A DNA stretch of 37,931 bases from Ruminococcus sp. (GTDB taxonomy: Bacteria; Bacillota; Clostridia; Oscillospirales; Ruminococcaceae), in assembly GCA_016288815.1 (NCBI GenBank), contig JAEELF010000039.1:1-37931 (forward strand), read 5' to 3'. The notes beneath the pieces are model-generated. The model did no database searches. It saw only the letters and a list, made by a program, of their open reading frames with translations, and was not told the DNA's origin. A program made the position numbers and the translations under genes. Below are positions 1-8,174 of this stretch, piece by piece (position 1 is the first letter of the stretch; each line of letters starts with the position of its first letter).

Positions 1-2781
1 GAGGACTGGATCCTCATGTTCAAGAACGAGACCCACAACCACCCCACCGAGATCGAGCCCTTCGGCGGTGCTGCGACCTGCCTCGGCGGCGCTATCCGCG
101 ACCCGCTCTCGGGACGTTCCTACGTTTATCAGGCGATGCGCGTCACCGGTGCGGCTAACCCGCTCGTTCCCGTTGAGGACACTATCACCGGCAAGCTCCC
201 GCAGAGAAAGATAACCGTCGGCGCTGCGAACGGCTACAGCTCCTACGGCAACCAGATAGGTCTTGCGACGGGTCATGTCGCGGAGGTATACCACCCCGGC
301 TACGTCGCGAAGAGAATGGAGATAGGTGCGGTGCTCGGCGCTGCTCCGGCTGAGAATATCAGACGCGAGAGACCCGTCCCCGGCGACATCGTCATCCTCC
401 TCGGAGGCAAGACCGGACGCGACGGCTGCGGCGGCGCTACAGGCTCGTCGAAGTCCCATACGCTCGAATCCCTCGAGAGCTGCGGCGCAGAGGTACAGAA
501 GGGCAACCCGCCCGAGGAGAGAAAGCTCCAGAGACTGTTCCGCAACCCCGAGGTCACAAAGATGATAAAGCGCTGCAACGACTTCGGTGCGGGCGGCGTG
601 TCCGTTGCTATCGGTGAGCTGACTGACGGCCTCGTCATCAACCTCAACGCCGTGCCCAAGAAGTACGACGGCCTTGACGGCACTGAGATAGCTATTTCGG
701 AGTCGCAGGAGAGAATGGCTGTTGTCATCGCTCCCGAGGATCTCGATGCATTCCTCGCAGAGGCTCACAAGGAGAACCTCGAGGCTACCCTCGTTGCGGA
801 CGTTGTCGAGGAGCCGAGACTCAAAATGGTATGGAACGGCAACACGATCGTTGACCTCTCCCGCGAGTTCCTCAACTCCAACGGCGCCCCCAAGTACACC
901 GACATCACCGTTGAAGCTCCCGCGGACGCTTCCGAGGACGACCTCACTGATTCCGCTGAGACATGGACTGAGCTCATGGGCAGCCTGAATGTCTGCTCGC
1001 AGAAGGGCCTTATCGAGAAGTTCGACTCCACTATCGGTGCGGGAACAGTTCTCATGCCGTTCGGCGGCGCATACCAGATGACTCCCTCGCAGGCAATGGC
1101 TGCGAAGATACCCGTGCTCCAGGGCGAGACCGACACCTGCTCGCTCATGGGCTGGGGCTACAATCCCGATATATCCGAGAAATCCCCGTACCACGGCGCA
1201 ATGCTCGCAGTTGTCGAGTCTATCGCGAAGGTAGTCGCTGCCGGCGGTACATACAAGAAGTGCTGGCTGACCTTCCAGGAGTACTTCGAGCGCACACAGA
1301 ACGACCCCAAGCGCTGGGGCAAGCCTATGGCGGCTCTGCTCGGCGCGTTCAGGGCTCAGCTCGAGATGGGCTGCGGCTCTATCGGCGGCAAGGACTCGAT
1401 GTCCGGCACCTTCGAGCAGATCGACGTCCCCCCGACGCTCGTTTCGTTCGCAGTTTCCACCGCCTCCGCGAAGAAGGTCGTTTCGACCGAGTTCAAGGAG
1501 GAGGACGACCTCGTTATCCTCGTAACTCCCGAGTACGACGAGAACGGTCTGCCGAAGTTCGACAGCGTCAAGGCGTGCTTCGACAAGGTCGAGAAGATGA
1601 TCACTGACCGCAGGGCGATGTCCGTATGGACAGTCGGCTACGGCGGCGTGGCTGAGGGTATCGCGAAGATGTGCTTCGGCAACAAGCTCGGCTTTGAGTT
1701 CTCACAGAGACTTGACCCCAAGCAGCTCTTCAAGCCGCTCTACGGTTCGTTCATCATCGAGATAAACGGCGACCCCGCCCCGGACGAGAACGTCATCGGT
1801 ACGGTCATCGAGGACTACACTATCAGGTGCATCGACTACACGCTCAGCCTCGACAGCCTCCAGAGAGTCTGGGAGGGCAAGCTCGAGCCGGTGTTCCCGT
1901 GCAGGATAGCCACCACAGACGCCACCCCCGAGACCTATTCCTCGCCGAACCGCATGAAGCTCTCCGCGACCATAAAGGCTGCGCGTCCGAGAGTGCTTAT
2001 CCCCGTATTCCCCGGCACGAACTGCGAGTACGACACCGCACGCGCGTTCGAGAAGGCTGGCGCAGAGGCTGAGACAGTCGTTATCCGCAACCTTTCCGCT
2101 GGCGACATCGAGGACTCCGTAAACTACTTCGAGAGAGCTGTCCGCAAGTCGCAGATAATCATGATACCCGGCGGCTTCTCCGGCGGCGACGAGCCCGAGG
2201 GAAGCGGCAAGTTCATCACGGCGTTCTTCCGCAACCCCAAGATCAAGGACGCTGTCCACGACCTCCTCAGGAACCGCGACGGACTCATGCTCGGTATCTG
2301 CAACGGCTTCCAGGCGCTCATCAAGCTGGGTCTCGTGCCGTTCGGCGAGATAGTCGATATGACCGCAGATTCGCCGACACTGACGTTCAACACTATCGCG
2401 CGTCACCAGTCGATGATGGTAAATACCCGCATCGCCTCCAACAAGAGCCCGTGGCTGTACGGCTGCGAGGTAGGCGACATACACACTGTCCCGATATCGC
2501 ACGGCGAGGGCAGGTTCGTAGCTCCCGCAAGCCTTATCCAGCAGCTCGCCAAGAACGGTCAGATCGCTACGCAGTACGTTGACCCCAACGGCGCTCCGAC
2601 TATGGATATCCGCTACAATCCCAACACCTCCATTGAGGCTATCGAGGGAATAACCTCGCCCGACGGACGTGTATTCGGCAAGATGGGACACTCCGAGCGC
2701 AAGGGTACCAACATCTGCAAGAACGTTGAGGGCAACAAGGATCAGCTCATCTTCGAGAGCGGCGTTGCATACTTCAAATAA
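1..2781 (+). CDS. purL: Phosphoribosylformylglycinamidine synthase, long single-chain form (5' partial)
   Basis: Catalyses the ATP- and glutamine-dependent conversion of FGAR to FGAM, the fourth step of purine synthesis, in the cytosol. The reading frame is open from base 1, so the N-terminus lies outside the window; the first in-frame ATG at 16 falls inside the conserved motif KNETHNHPTEIEPFGGA and is not the start. The visible 926 residues hold the tandem AIRS-like ATP-binding halves, then from about base 1985 a class I glutamine amidotransferase domain, with the nucleophile Cys in GICNGFQ (codon 2299-2301) and a catalytic His in SHGEGR near 2500. This is the fused form of about 1250 residues seen in enterobacteria and many Clostridia, not the split PurS/Q/L form. 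A strong terminator follows the TAA stop. Identification is very secure. Confidence 0.97.
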   Translation, partial: EDWILMFKNETHNHPTEIEPFGGAATCLGGAIRDPLSGRSYVYQAMRVTGAANPLVPVEDTITGKLPQRKITVGAANGYSSYGNQIGLATGHVAEVYHPGYVAKRMEIGAVLGAAPAENIRRERPVPGDIVILLGGKTGRDGCGGATGSSKSHTLESLESCGAEVQKGNPPEERKLQRLFRNPEVTKMIKRCNDFGAGGVSVAIGELTDGLVINLNAVPKKYDGLDGTEIAISESQERMAVVIAPEDLDAFLAEAHKENLEATLVADVVEEPRLKMVWNGNTIVDLSREFLNSNGAPKYTDITVEAPADASEDDLTDSAETWTELMGSLNVCSQKGLIEKFDSTIGAGTVLMPFGGAYQMTPSQAMAAKIPVLQGETDTCSLMGWGYNPDISEKSPYHGAMLAVVESIAKVVAAGGTYKKCWLTFQEYFERTQNDPKRWGKPMAALLGAFRAQLEMGCGSIGGKDSMSGTFEQIDVPPTLVSFAVSTASAKKVVSTEFKEEDDLVILVTPEYDENGLPKFDSVKACFDKVEKMITDRRAMSVWTVGYGGVAEGIAKMCFGNKLGFEFSQRLDPKQLFKPLYGSFIIEINGDPAPDENVIGTVIEDYTIRCIDYTLSLDSLQRVWEGKLEPVFPCRIATTDATPETYSSPNRMKLSATIKAARPRVLIPVFPGTNCEYDTARAFEKAGAEAETVVIRNLSAGDIEDSVNYFERAVRKSQIIMIPGGFSGGDEPEGSGKFITAFFRNPKIKDAVHDLLRNRDGLMLGICNGFQALIKLGLVPFGEIVDMTADSPTLTFNTIARHQSMMVNTRIASNKSPWLYGCEVGDIHTVPISHGEGRFVAPASLIQQLAKNGQIATQYVDPNGAPTMDIRYNPNTSIEAIEGITSPDGRVFGKMGHSERKGTNICKNVEGNKDQLIFESGVAYFK

Positions 2782-2788
2782 TCATCAG

Positions 2789-2816
2789 GACCTCTCCTGT
2801 ACGGGAGAGGTCTTTT
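2789..2816 (+). terminator. Intrinsic terminator after purL
   Basis: Perfect 9-bp stem GACCTCTCC / GGAGAGGTC with a short loop, followed by TTTT, eight bases after the purL stop. Confidence 0.88.
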
Positions 2817-2862
2817 GTCATAATTGTATATGAATCGACAGGCTAATTTCACACTTTGTCTA

Positions 2863-2891
2863 TTGACTTTGCACAATTATTGGTATATAAT
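2863..2891 (+). promoter_or_regulatory. Sigma-A promoter of glgA
   Basis: TTGACT (2863-2868), a 17-base spacer and TATAAT (2886-2891). Transcription would start near 2898. This gives a leader of about 200 bases containing a long inverted-repeat element before glgA. Confidence 0.85.
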
Positions 2892-2916
2892 TAATATGAG
2901 CAGTTGTAACTGTGTA

Positions 2917-3076
2917 ATACTAATCTCTGACCGGTTCGATGAAAAGATAAGCCGATATGCGCTCGTTGATTTAGGAAAACGCTCGTAGGCGGGTTGTCGC
3001 CCTACAAGGGCGTTTGACGACGAGCAGCGAGTGGATAGCGGTTTAGATTTTTATTGGTTCGGTCAGAGATTAGTAT
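2917..3076. repeat. 160-bp inverted-repeat (MITE-like) element in the glgA leader
   Basis: A perfect 17-bp inverted repeat, ATACTAATCTCTGACCG (2917-2933) and its complement (3060-3076), bounds the element. The interior is also self-complementary: AAACGC/GCGTTT encloses GTAGGCG/CGCCCTAC, and GCTCGT pairs with ACGAGC, so most of the element can fold into one long imperfect hairpin. It encodes no protein and shows no clear target duplication. It lies between the glgA promoter and start codon and so would be transcribed into the glgA mRNA. The motif CGCCCTACAAG recurs near 5868. Confidence 0.7.
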
Positions 3077-3106
3077 AAAATACGATAAACAGCGAGGTGT
3101 CTATCC

Positions 3107-4561
3107 ATGAAAAATATCCTGTTCGCAGCATCAGAATGCGTACCGTTCGTCAAGACCGGCGGTCTGGCTGACGTTGTCGGAGCTCTTCCGCAGTATATCA
3201 ACAAGGACGAGTTCGACGTGCGCGTTATACTACCGTACTACACCTGTATCCCGGCAAAATACCGCGATGAGTTCAAATATGTGACCCACTTCTACATGGA
3301 TTACGGCATGAGGACTGACAGCGCCCATGTCGGCATCATGGAATATGAGTACAACGGCATAAAGTTCTACTTCGTTGACAACGAGTACTACTTCAAGTGC
3401 GATTATCCGTACTCCACCGACCTCAAATGGGACATCGAGCGCTTTACGTTCTTCTGCAAGGCTGTCCTCGCGATACTGCCCGTCATCGGCTTCCGCCCGG
3501 ATATCATACACTGCCACGACTGGCAGGCTTCGATGATACCTGTCTTCCTGCACTCGGCTTTCGCGACCAACCCCTTCTACAGCGCCACGAAGTCGATAAT
3601 GACTATCCATAACCTCAAGTTCCAGGGCGTATGGGACATCGAGACCTTCAAGCTGAACACAGCTCTGCCGGACTATATGTTCACCTCCGACAAGCTCGAG
3701 TTCCACAAGAGCGCGAATATGCTCAAGGGCGGTCTCGTTTACGCTGACTACATCACGACCGTTTCCGAGACCTACGCCGAGGAGATAAAGTACCCGTTCT
3801 ACGGCGAGCAGCTCGACGGCCTCCTCAGGGCACGCTCGGCTTCACTGCGCGGTATCCTCAACGGTATCGACTACAAGGTATTCGACCCGTCGAACGACAA
3901 GAAGATCTTCGCAGAGTTCTCCGCCAAGGACGCAAAGAAGAAAAAAGCCGAGAACAAGAAAAAGCTCCAGGAGCAGCTCGGTCTGCCCGTTGACGAGAGC
4001 AAATACATGATCGCGATCATTTCGCGCCTGACCGACCAGAAGGGCCTCGACCTCGTGAACTACGCTATCGAGCGCATTCTCGACGAGAACACGCAGTTCG
4101 TGGTCATCGGCACCGGCGACCCGCGCTACGAGAATATGTTCAAGCACTACCAGTGGAAGTTCCCGGAGCGTGTTTCCGCGAATATCCTCTATTCCGACGA
4201 GCTCGCGCACAAGCTCTACGCAGCGGCTGATTCCATGCTCATGCCGTCGCTGTTCGAGCCGTGTGGACTGACTCAGCTCATCTCGCTCCGCTACGGTACT
4301 GTTCCGATAGTCCGCGAGACCGGCGGTCTGAGGGATACTGTCCAGCCGTACAATGAGTTTGACGGCACAGGAACGGGCTTCTCGTTCGCGAACTACAACG
4401 GCGACGAGATGCTGGGCGTGATAAATTATTCCAAGCACATTTACTTCAACCACCGCGACCAGTGGGACAAGATGGTCGTTCGCGACATGGAGGCTGATTT
4501 CTCGTGGAACAGCTCCGCCCTCCAGTACGAGGGAATGTACAGCTGGATGATCAACTGGTAA
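3107..4561 (+). CDS. glgA: Glycogen (starch) synthase, ADP-glucose type
   Basis: GT5 glycosyltransferase that transfers glucose from ADP-glucose to the growing alpha-1,4-glucan chain in the cytosol. The 484 residues match the usual length. The N-terminal motif KTGGLADV (residues 16-23) binds ADP-glucose. The C-terminal GT-B half carries EPCGLTQL and TGGLRDTV, typical of bacterial GlgA. The ATG at 3107 has GAGGTG seven bases upstream. No other glg genes are in the window. The final Trp codon and TAA lie inside a 19-base sequence that also ends the unrelated kinase-like gene at 5970, so the natural C-terminus may have been trimmed by a repeat. Confidence 0.95.
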   Translation: MKNILFAASECVPFVKTGGLADVVGALPQYINKDEFDVRVILPYYTCIPAKYRDEFKYVTHFYMDYGMRTDSAHVGIMEYEYNGIKFYFVDNEYYFKCDYPYSTDLKWDIERFTFFCKAVLAILPVIGFRPDIIHCHDWQASMIPVFLHSAFATNPFYSATKSIMTIHNLKFQGVWDIETFKLNTALPDYMFTSDKLEFHKSANMLKGGLVYADYITTVSETYAEEIKYPFYGEQLDGLLRARSASLRGILNGIDYKVFDPSNDKKIFAEFSAKDAKKKKAENKKKLQEQLGLPVDESKYMIAIISRLTDQKGLDLVNYAIERILDENTQFVVIGTGDPRYENMFKHYQWKFPERVSANILYSDELAHKLYAAADSMLMPSLFEPCGLTQLISLRYGTVPIVRETGGLRDTVQPYNEFDGTGTGFSFANYNGDEMLGVINYSKHIYFNHRDQWDKMVVRDMEADFSWNSSALQYEGMYSWMINW

Positions 4562-4856
4562 GGCAGGGCAGCCCCCGCGGGCGGACACGTTGACGCTTGC
4601 TGCACGCGCTCACTCTTATCAGCGACCTTACTCGTACATCGCATACGGGACAATCGTAAAACAATGAGATTCCAAAGGGACGACTGTCCCTTGGGCAGGG
4701 TGTGGGACAGAGTCCCGCAAATGACCAAGCGCCTCGCAAGGGGTGGGTTAAAAAAACCGGTGGACTGTTTTTGAAGAGGGGACGCCTTGTAAGAGAAGGC
4801 GTCCCCTTGTTTGGCCTGCCGGAAAACCGTCCCGCGACCGGTGACAGCCGCACGTC
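4554..4856 (+). repeat. Composite dispersed repeat, copy A
   Basis: About 300 bases after glgA, with no credible gene. It is built from modules also found at 36224-36632. Module 1 holds CACGTTG, CTCACTCT and TACATCGCATAC. Module 2 holds CCAAAGGG and GGGTGTGGG. Module 3 holds GCGCCTCGCAAGGGGTG and a strong hairpin. Module 4 is GCGACCGGTGACAGCCGCACG, which differs at a few bases from its partner. Its first bases overlap the last Trp codon and stop of glgA. The module-3 hairpin, GGGGACGCCTT with AAGGCGTCCCC (4778-4806) followed by TTGTTT, looks like a terminator and probably ends glgA transcription. Confidence 0.8.
4778..4812 (+). terminator. Terminator-like hairpin within repeat copy A
   Basis: Perfect 11-bp stem with a seven-base loop (GTAAGAG) followed by TTGTTT. 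It is identical in stem and loop to the hairpin at 36553-36586. It would end glgA transcription and lies about 80 bases before the next gene. Confidence 0.6.
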
Positions 4857-4891
4857 TTCTGCTCAAAAAAACACACAAGGCAAGGAAGAAT

Positions 4892-5563
4892 ATGAACAAA
4901 AAACACATAAAAGGCGCGATATTCGACATGGACGGACTCATGCTCGACACCGAAAAGCTCCTCGTGCGGTTCTGGCGCGAGGCTGCTGCCCGCTTCGGCT
5001 ACGAGATGTCCGTGCAGAATGTCCTCGATATCCGCAGCCTCTCAAGCAAGTACTCGATTCCCAAGCTAAAGGGCATTTTCGGGGAGGATTTCCCGTTTCA
5101 GGACGTCCGCGCGCTGCGCATCGAGCTTATGAACGCCTACATAGACGAGCACGGCTTCGAGGTCAAGCGCGGACTGTTCGAGCTGCTCGGCTACCTGCGT
5201 GAAAACGGCTACCTCATAGCAGTCGCGACCGCGACTGCCCGTGACCGTGCAGAGCGCTATCTTTCAAGGATAAACGCGCTCGGATACTTCGATGCGGTCA
5301 TCTGCGGGGACATGGTCACCAACGGCAAGCCTGACCCCGACATCTACCTCACCGCCGCGGCAGAGCTGGGTCTGCCGCCGGAGGAGTGCGCCGCGCTCGA
5401 GGACTCCCCGAACGGGATACGCTCGGCGAGCTCTGCGGGCTGTGCCACAATTATGATCCCAGACCTCACCCAGCCCGAGGAGGACATCATGCCGATGCTG
5501 AGCGCAGTATATCCGTCGCTGGACGAGGCGATAGCATTTTTCGAGAGGGGGAACGTGCAGTGA
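4892..5563 (+). CDS. HAD-superfamily hydrolase, beta-phosphoglucomutase/phosphatase-like
   Basis: Probable small-molecule phosphatase or phosphoglucomutase-like enzyme (HAD IA, 223 residues). Motif I is DMDGLMLDTE with the nucleophile Asp12 and acid/base Asp14. Motif II is Thr115 in TATAR, motif III Lys146 in NGKPDPD, and motif IV Glu170-Asp171 in LEDSPNG. The helical cap lies between residues 20 and 90. The ATG at 4892 is chosen because AAGGAAGA precedes it at the right distance and HAD proteins begin just before motif I; a longer open frame from 4811 would run into repeat sequence. The substrate cannot be told. The small downstream gene starts inside its stop codon. A link to glycogen metabolism with glgA is possible but unsupported. 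Confidence 0.88.
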   Translation: MNKKHIKGAIFDMDGLMLDTEKLLVRFWREAAARFGYEMSVQNVLDIRSLSSKYSIPKLKGIFGEDFPFQDVRALRIELMNAYIDEHGFEVKRGLFELLGYLRENGYLIAVATATARDRAERYLSRINALGYFDAVICGDMVTNGKPDPDIYLTAAAELGLPPEECAALEDSPNGIRSASSAGCATIMIPDLTQPEEDIMPMLSAVYPSLDEAIAFFERGNVQ

Positions 5564-5799
5564 GCGTTTCGCAGATATTTGATATCCCGAAGTTCTATTA
5601 TTTCGACAGCGGGAACGACTATTCCGGCAGCAAGGGCGACTTTGCGTACAAGATCGTCACCGGCGAGAAGCTGACGTGCAGGACGTGGCACGGGCGGCTG
5701 TGTTCGATGAAGGCGCAGATCGAGAACGAAGCTGAGTTCGAGCGCTCGGAGGAGGGCTTCTCTGAGATGATAAAGTGGCTTGAGGACAAGTATAAGTAA
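5560..5799 (+). CDS. Small conserved-looking protein of unknown function
   Basis: A 79-residue protein starting at GTG 5560, which overlaps the TGA of the HAD gene, with GAGAGGGGG just upstream; the two are probably translationally coupled. The sequence starts VSVSQIFDIPKFYYFDSG and is rich in aromatic and charged residues, with no signal peptide, membrane segment or cysteine pair. The mixed pattern suggests a compact alpha/beta domain. I do not recognise a family. Support for it being real comes from the coupling, the ribosome binding site, a plausible protein composition, and a strong terminator five bases after its stop. Confidence 0.72.
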   Translation: MSVSQIFDIPKFYYFDSGNDYSGSKGDFAYKIVTGEKLTCRTWHGRLCSMKAQIENEAEFERSEEGFSEMIKWLEDKYK

Positions 5800-5803
5800 A
5801 ACG

Positions 5804-5829
5804 AAAACCTCCCCAGAAGGGGAGGTTTT
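5804..5829. terminator. Bidirectional terminator between convergent genes
   Basis: Perfect 11-bp stem AAAACCTCCCC / GGGGAGGTTTT with loop AGAA. T-rich tracts follow on both strands, so it can serve the small plus-strand gene and the kinase-like gene on the minus strand. Confidence 0.85.
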
Positions 5830-5876
5830 GCTGTGTTTATGCATTTTTGCGTGGCCGGATAATATCCGCCCTACAA

Positions 5877-5977
5877 GTGTCCTGTATGCGATGTACAAGT
5901 AATGCCGTTGTTAAGAGTGAGCGCGCGAAGCAAGCGACAACGTGCGGACGTGCAGGGCGCTGCCCTGCCTTACCAGT
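5877..5977 (-). repeat. Composite dispersed repeat, copy B (module 1 only, minus strand)
   Basis: Read on the minus strand, this carries the same module as copies A and C: CACGTTG, CGCTTGCTTCG, CTCACTCT and TACATCGCATACAG. Its first 19 bases (5977 to 5959) are identical to the 19 bases at the end of glgA and include the last Trp codon and TAA of the kinase-like gene. Like the other copies it lies just downstream of a gene and in the same direction as that gene. A short palindrome, CGGATAATATCCG, and the motif CGCCCTACAAG lie next to it at 5857-5877. Confidence 0.78.
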
Positions 5978-8009
5978 ATTCCTGACCGTTCTCGTCTGTG
6001 ATGGGCTGAGGCGGCTCAGTCACGATCGGCTCAGTTATGATCGGCTGCGTCTCGGGAGGCTGCGTTACCGGCGGCTGTGTCTCCGGGGGCTGAGTCTGGA
6101 CTGCCTGCGTGGTAGTCATGGGAGCCTCTGTGGTCGCTGCCGCTGTGGTCGTGGTCTCGGGCGCAGCTGTCGTAACGGCAGCGCTGGTCGTTGTTACCTG
6201 TACGGCGTCTGAGGGAACGTAGTAAACGATGAGCTTCTTGCCCTCGGACTTATCCAGCGTATCGCCGGGCTTTATCGACTCATTGTCGTACTGGAGGGAG
6301 GAGACGTTCCCGGGCTCGCCGGAAGCCTTCTTGTCCTCGACGAGCGAGTAGTTGTCCTCGTAGATACCGGCTTCCTTCAGCCTGAGCGAGTAAACGCTGA
6401 CGCTGTATCCGCTGTACTCGGGGATAACTGCGGTCTTCTTGCCGATGCTGACCTTGACCTTGACGGTCGTGGTGCTGTTTATCATCTCGCCCTCTTCGAC
6501 GCTCTGCCACATGATGAGTCCGTACTCGTACTCATCGCTGTACTCGGAGATCTTCTCAAGCTTGAACAGTCCCTTGTCCTCGTAGGTCTTCTTTGTTTCA
6601 TCGAAGAAGGAGTCAACGAGGTTCGGCATAACGGTGTCGAGCTGCTCGATGTCGGCGAAAGTGGAGTCCTGGTTCTCGGAGATGATGTTGTCGGTAACGG
6701 AGGCGGAATTCCCGCGTGCGCCGTTGCCGTCGTCACCGCCTGTGAGTATCTGGATTATGACGAAAGCGATGATGAGGAAGATCGCGAGCAGAAGCACGCC
6801 GATGATTATCGGGACCTTGATCCTGTCGACGGTATTGACCTTCTCGTAGTGGTAGCTGTCGTCGTCGTTGCTGTTATTGCGGTAATTGCCGTAGTTATTG
6901 TTGTATCCTGCACCGTAGTACTGCTGCTGGTAGGGCTGCGGCTCCTGCTGGTAGGCAGGCTGCTGGTACGCAGGGTACGGCTCGGGAGCTGCGTGTGAGG
7001 GCGGAGCCTCGGGAGCGGGAGCCGGCTCAGCCTTCTCGACCGGCGCGGGCTGCTCGAAGAGCCTTGTCACGAGCTCGGTGATGGTCTGGATACGGTCTCT
7101 GCCGTTGAGGTTCATGCCGTCCATGATGACGCGCGAGATATGCGGAGGTATCTTGCTGTCGAGCTTTGAAGGCTCGAGCAGGTCGTCGTGGTTCATTCTG
7201 CTGAGCGAATCCACGGGCATACAGCCTGTGAGAGCACGGTAGATGAGCGCACAGACCGCATATACGTCCGTCCAAGAGCCCTGACGCGAGCTGCTGCTTG
7301 CGGAGTACTGCTCCGGAGCGGCGTAGCCCTTGAAGAGCTCGTGCTCGAGCCCTGCGTCAGCCGTTCTGACGGCGGAAACGCAGAAGCCGGAGAGCTTCAG
7401 CTCGCCCTTGTCGGTGATGTAGACCGTTTCGGGGCTGATAGCGCGGTGGATTATCCCCGCGTTGTGGAGTATACCGATAGTGGTGAACAGCGGCGGGAAG
7501 AGCTTGGAGACCTGCTCCCAGCTGAGCTCACCTGCATTCTCCTTGAGGTAGTCGAGCATCTTCACGCCCTCGATGTACTCGAACACCGTGTAGGTGGTAT
7601 TGTTCTCTGCGAACATATCGAGGACGGGGTTGATGTTGGGGTTGTTCCTGAGTCTTGCGAGCGACTTGTTGAGCTCGGTGTATTCAGCCATGAACGCCTT
7701 GTACTTGGCGAGATTATTGTAGTTTACGCTGATGACAGCCTTGTTCTTCACTCTTGTGCAGAGGTTTATAGGCATATACTCCCTGAGAAGGACCTTGCAG
7801 CCGGTAGAAATATCATATCCGACGTAGGTCGCTCCCTCACCGTTGTTAACGAGAAGAATGCCGACGAGGTATCTGTCGTGGAGTATCGTTCCGGGGGCTA
7901 TGTACATAGGGTCGTGCGGCGTGTTCTCGTCGTAACCGCAGTGCGGGCAGACGTGCTGATCGGCGTCGTACTTTTCCATGCATTTATAACAGTATTTACG
8001 CTCTCCCAA
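5970..8009 (-). CDS. Membrane PASTA-domain protein with a zinc ribbon and a kinase-like (pseudokinase) domain
   Basis: 679 residues. In order: a zinc ribbon (Cys7, Cys10, Cys21, Cys24); a Ser/Thr kinase fold at about 45-315; a Pro/Gln/Tyr-rich linker; a membrane helix at 398-423; an outer region with a clear PASTA-like repeat (about 459-522) and a weaker second one (525-600); and a Thr/Pro-rich tail. The kinase core keeps the APE motif (AAPEQ), but the VAIK lysine is Arg76 (VLLRE), HRDLKPEN reads HRAISPET (Asp to Ala190), and the DFG site reads SGFC with no Asp. It is therefore very probably a catalytically dead relative of PrkC/PknB that senses peptidoglycan or acts as a scaffold. The TTG start at 8009 has a perfect AAAGGAGG six bases upstream. 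It has its own promoter. The active-kinase alternative is unlikely. Confidence 0.9.
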   Translation of the reverse strand: MGERKYCYKCMEKYDADQHVCPHCGYDENTPHDPMYIAPGTILHDRYLVGILLVNNGEGATYVGYDISTGCKVLLREYMPINLCTRVKNKAVISVNYNNLAKYKAFMAEYTELNKSLARLRNNPNINPVLDMFAENNTTYTVFEYIEGVKMLDYLKENAGELSWEQVSKLFPPLFTTIGILHNAGIIHRAISPETVYITDKGELKLSGFCVSAVRTADAGLEHELFKGYAAPEQYSASSSSRQGSWTDVYAVCALIYRALTGCMPVDSLSRMNHDDLLEPSKLDSKIPPHISRVIMDGMNLNGRDRIQTITELVTRLFEQPAPVEKAEPAPAPEAPPSHAAPEPYPAYQQPAYQQEPQPYQQQYYGAGYNNNYGNYRNNSNDDDSYHYEKVNTVDRIKVPIIIGVLLLAIFLIIAFVIIQILTGGDDGNGARGNSASVTDNIISENQDSTFADIEQLDTVMPNLVDSFFDETKKTYEDKGLFKLEKISEYSDEYEYGLIMWQSVEEGEMINSTTTVKVKVSIGKKTAVIPEYSGYSVSVYSLRLKEAGIYEDNYSLVEDKKASGEPGNVSSLQYDNESIKPGDTLDKSEGKKLIVYYVPSDAVQVTTTSAAVTTAAPETTTTAAATTEAPMTTTQAVQTQPPETQPPVTQPPETQPIITEPIVTEPPQPITDENGQEYW

Positions 8010-8061
8010 AGCAGCTCCTCCTTTACGATGTGATAAAAATGCACACTTGGGCATCATATTT

Positions 8062-8090
8062 ATTCTATCAGCAATTCCCCTAAATGTCAA
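8062..8090 (-). promoter_or_regulatory. Sigma-A promoter of the PASTA pseudokinase gene
   Basis: On the minus strand: TTGACA (8090-8085), a 17-base spacer and TAGAAT (8067-8062), about 50 bases before the TTG start. Confidence 0.85.
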
Positions 8091-8174
8091 CCGGTTAGCG
8101 CAGGCTGTATTAATTCTGTAATAATTTTATTGCAATTTTCCCTAAAATGTGAAAAATGTCCGGGGCGTGTGGGC

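Noticed and set aside
1702-2691. Long open frame on the minus strand opposite purL
   Set aside because: Shadow of GC-rich purL codons: skewed composition, no ribosome binding site, and the plus-strand protein is certain.
2917-3076. Insertion sequence with transposase
   Set aside because: The element is only 160 bases and encodes nothing; at most a non-autonomous relic.
4811-4891. Longer N-terminus for the HAD hydrolase
   Set aside because: The added 27 residues come from repeat sequence and lack a ribosome binding site; the family starts just before DMDGLMLDTE.
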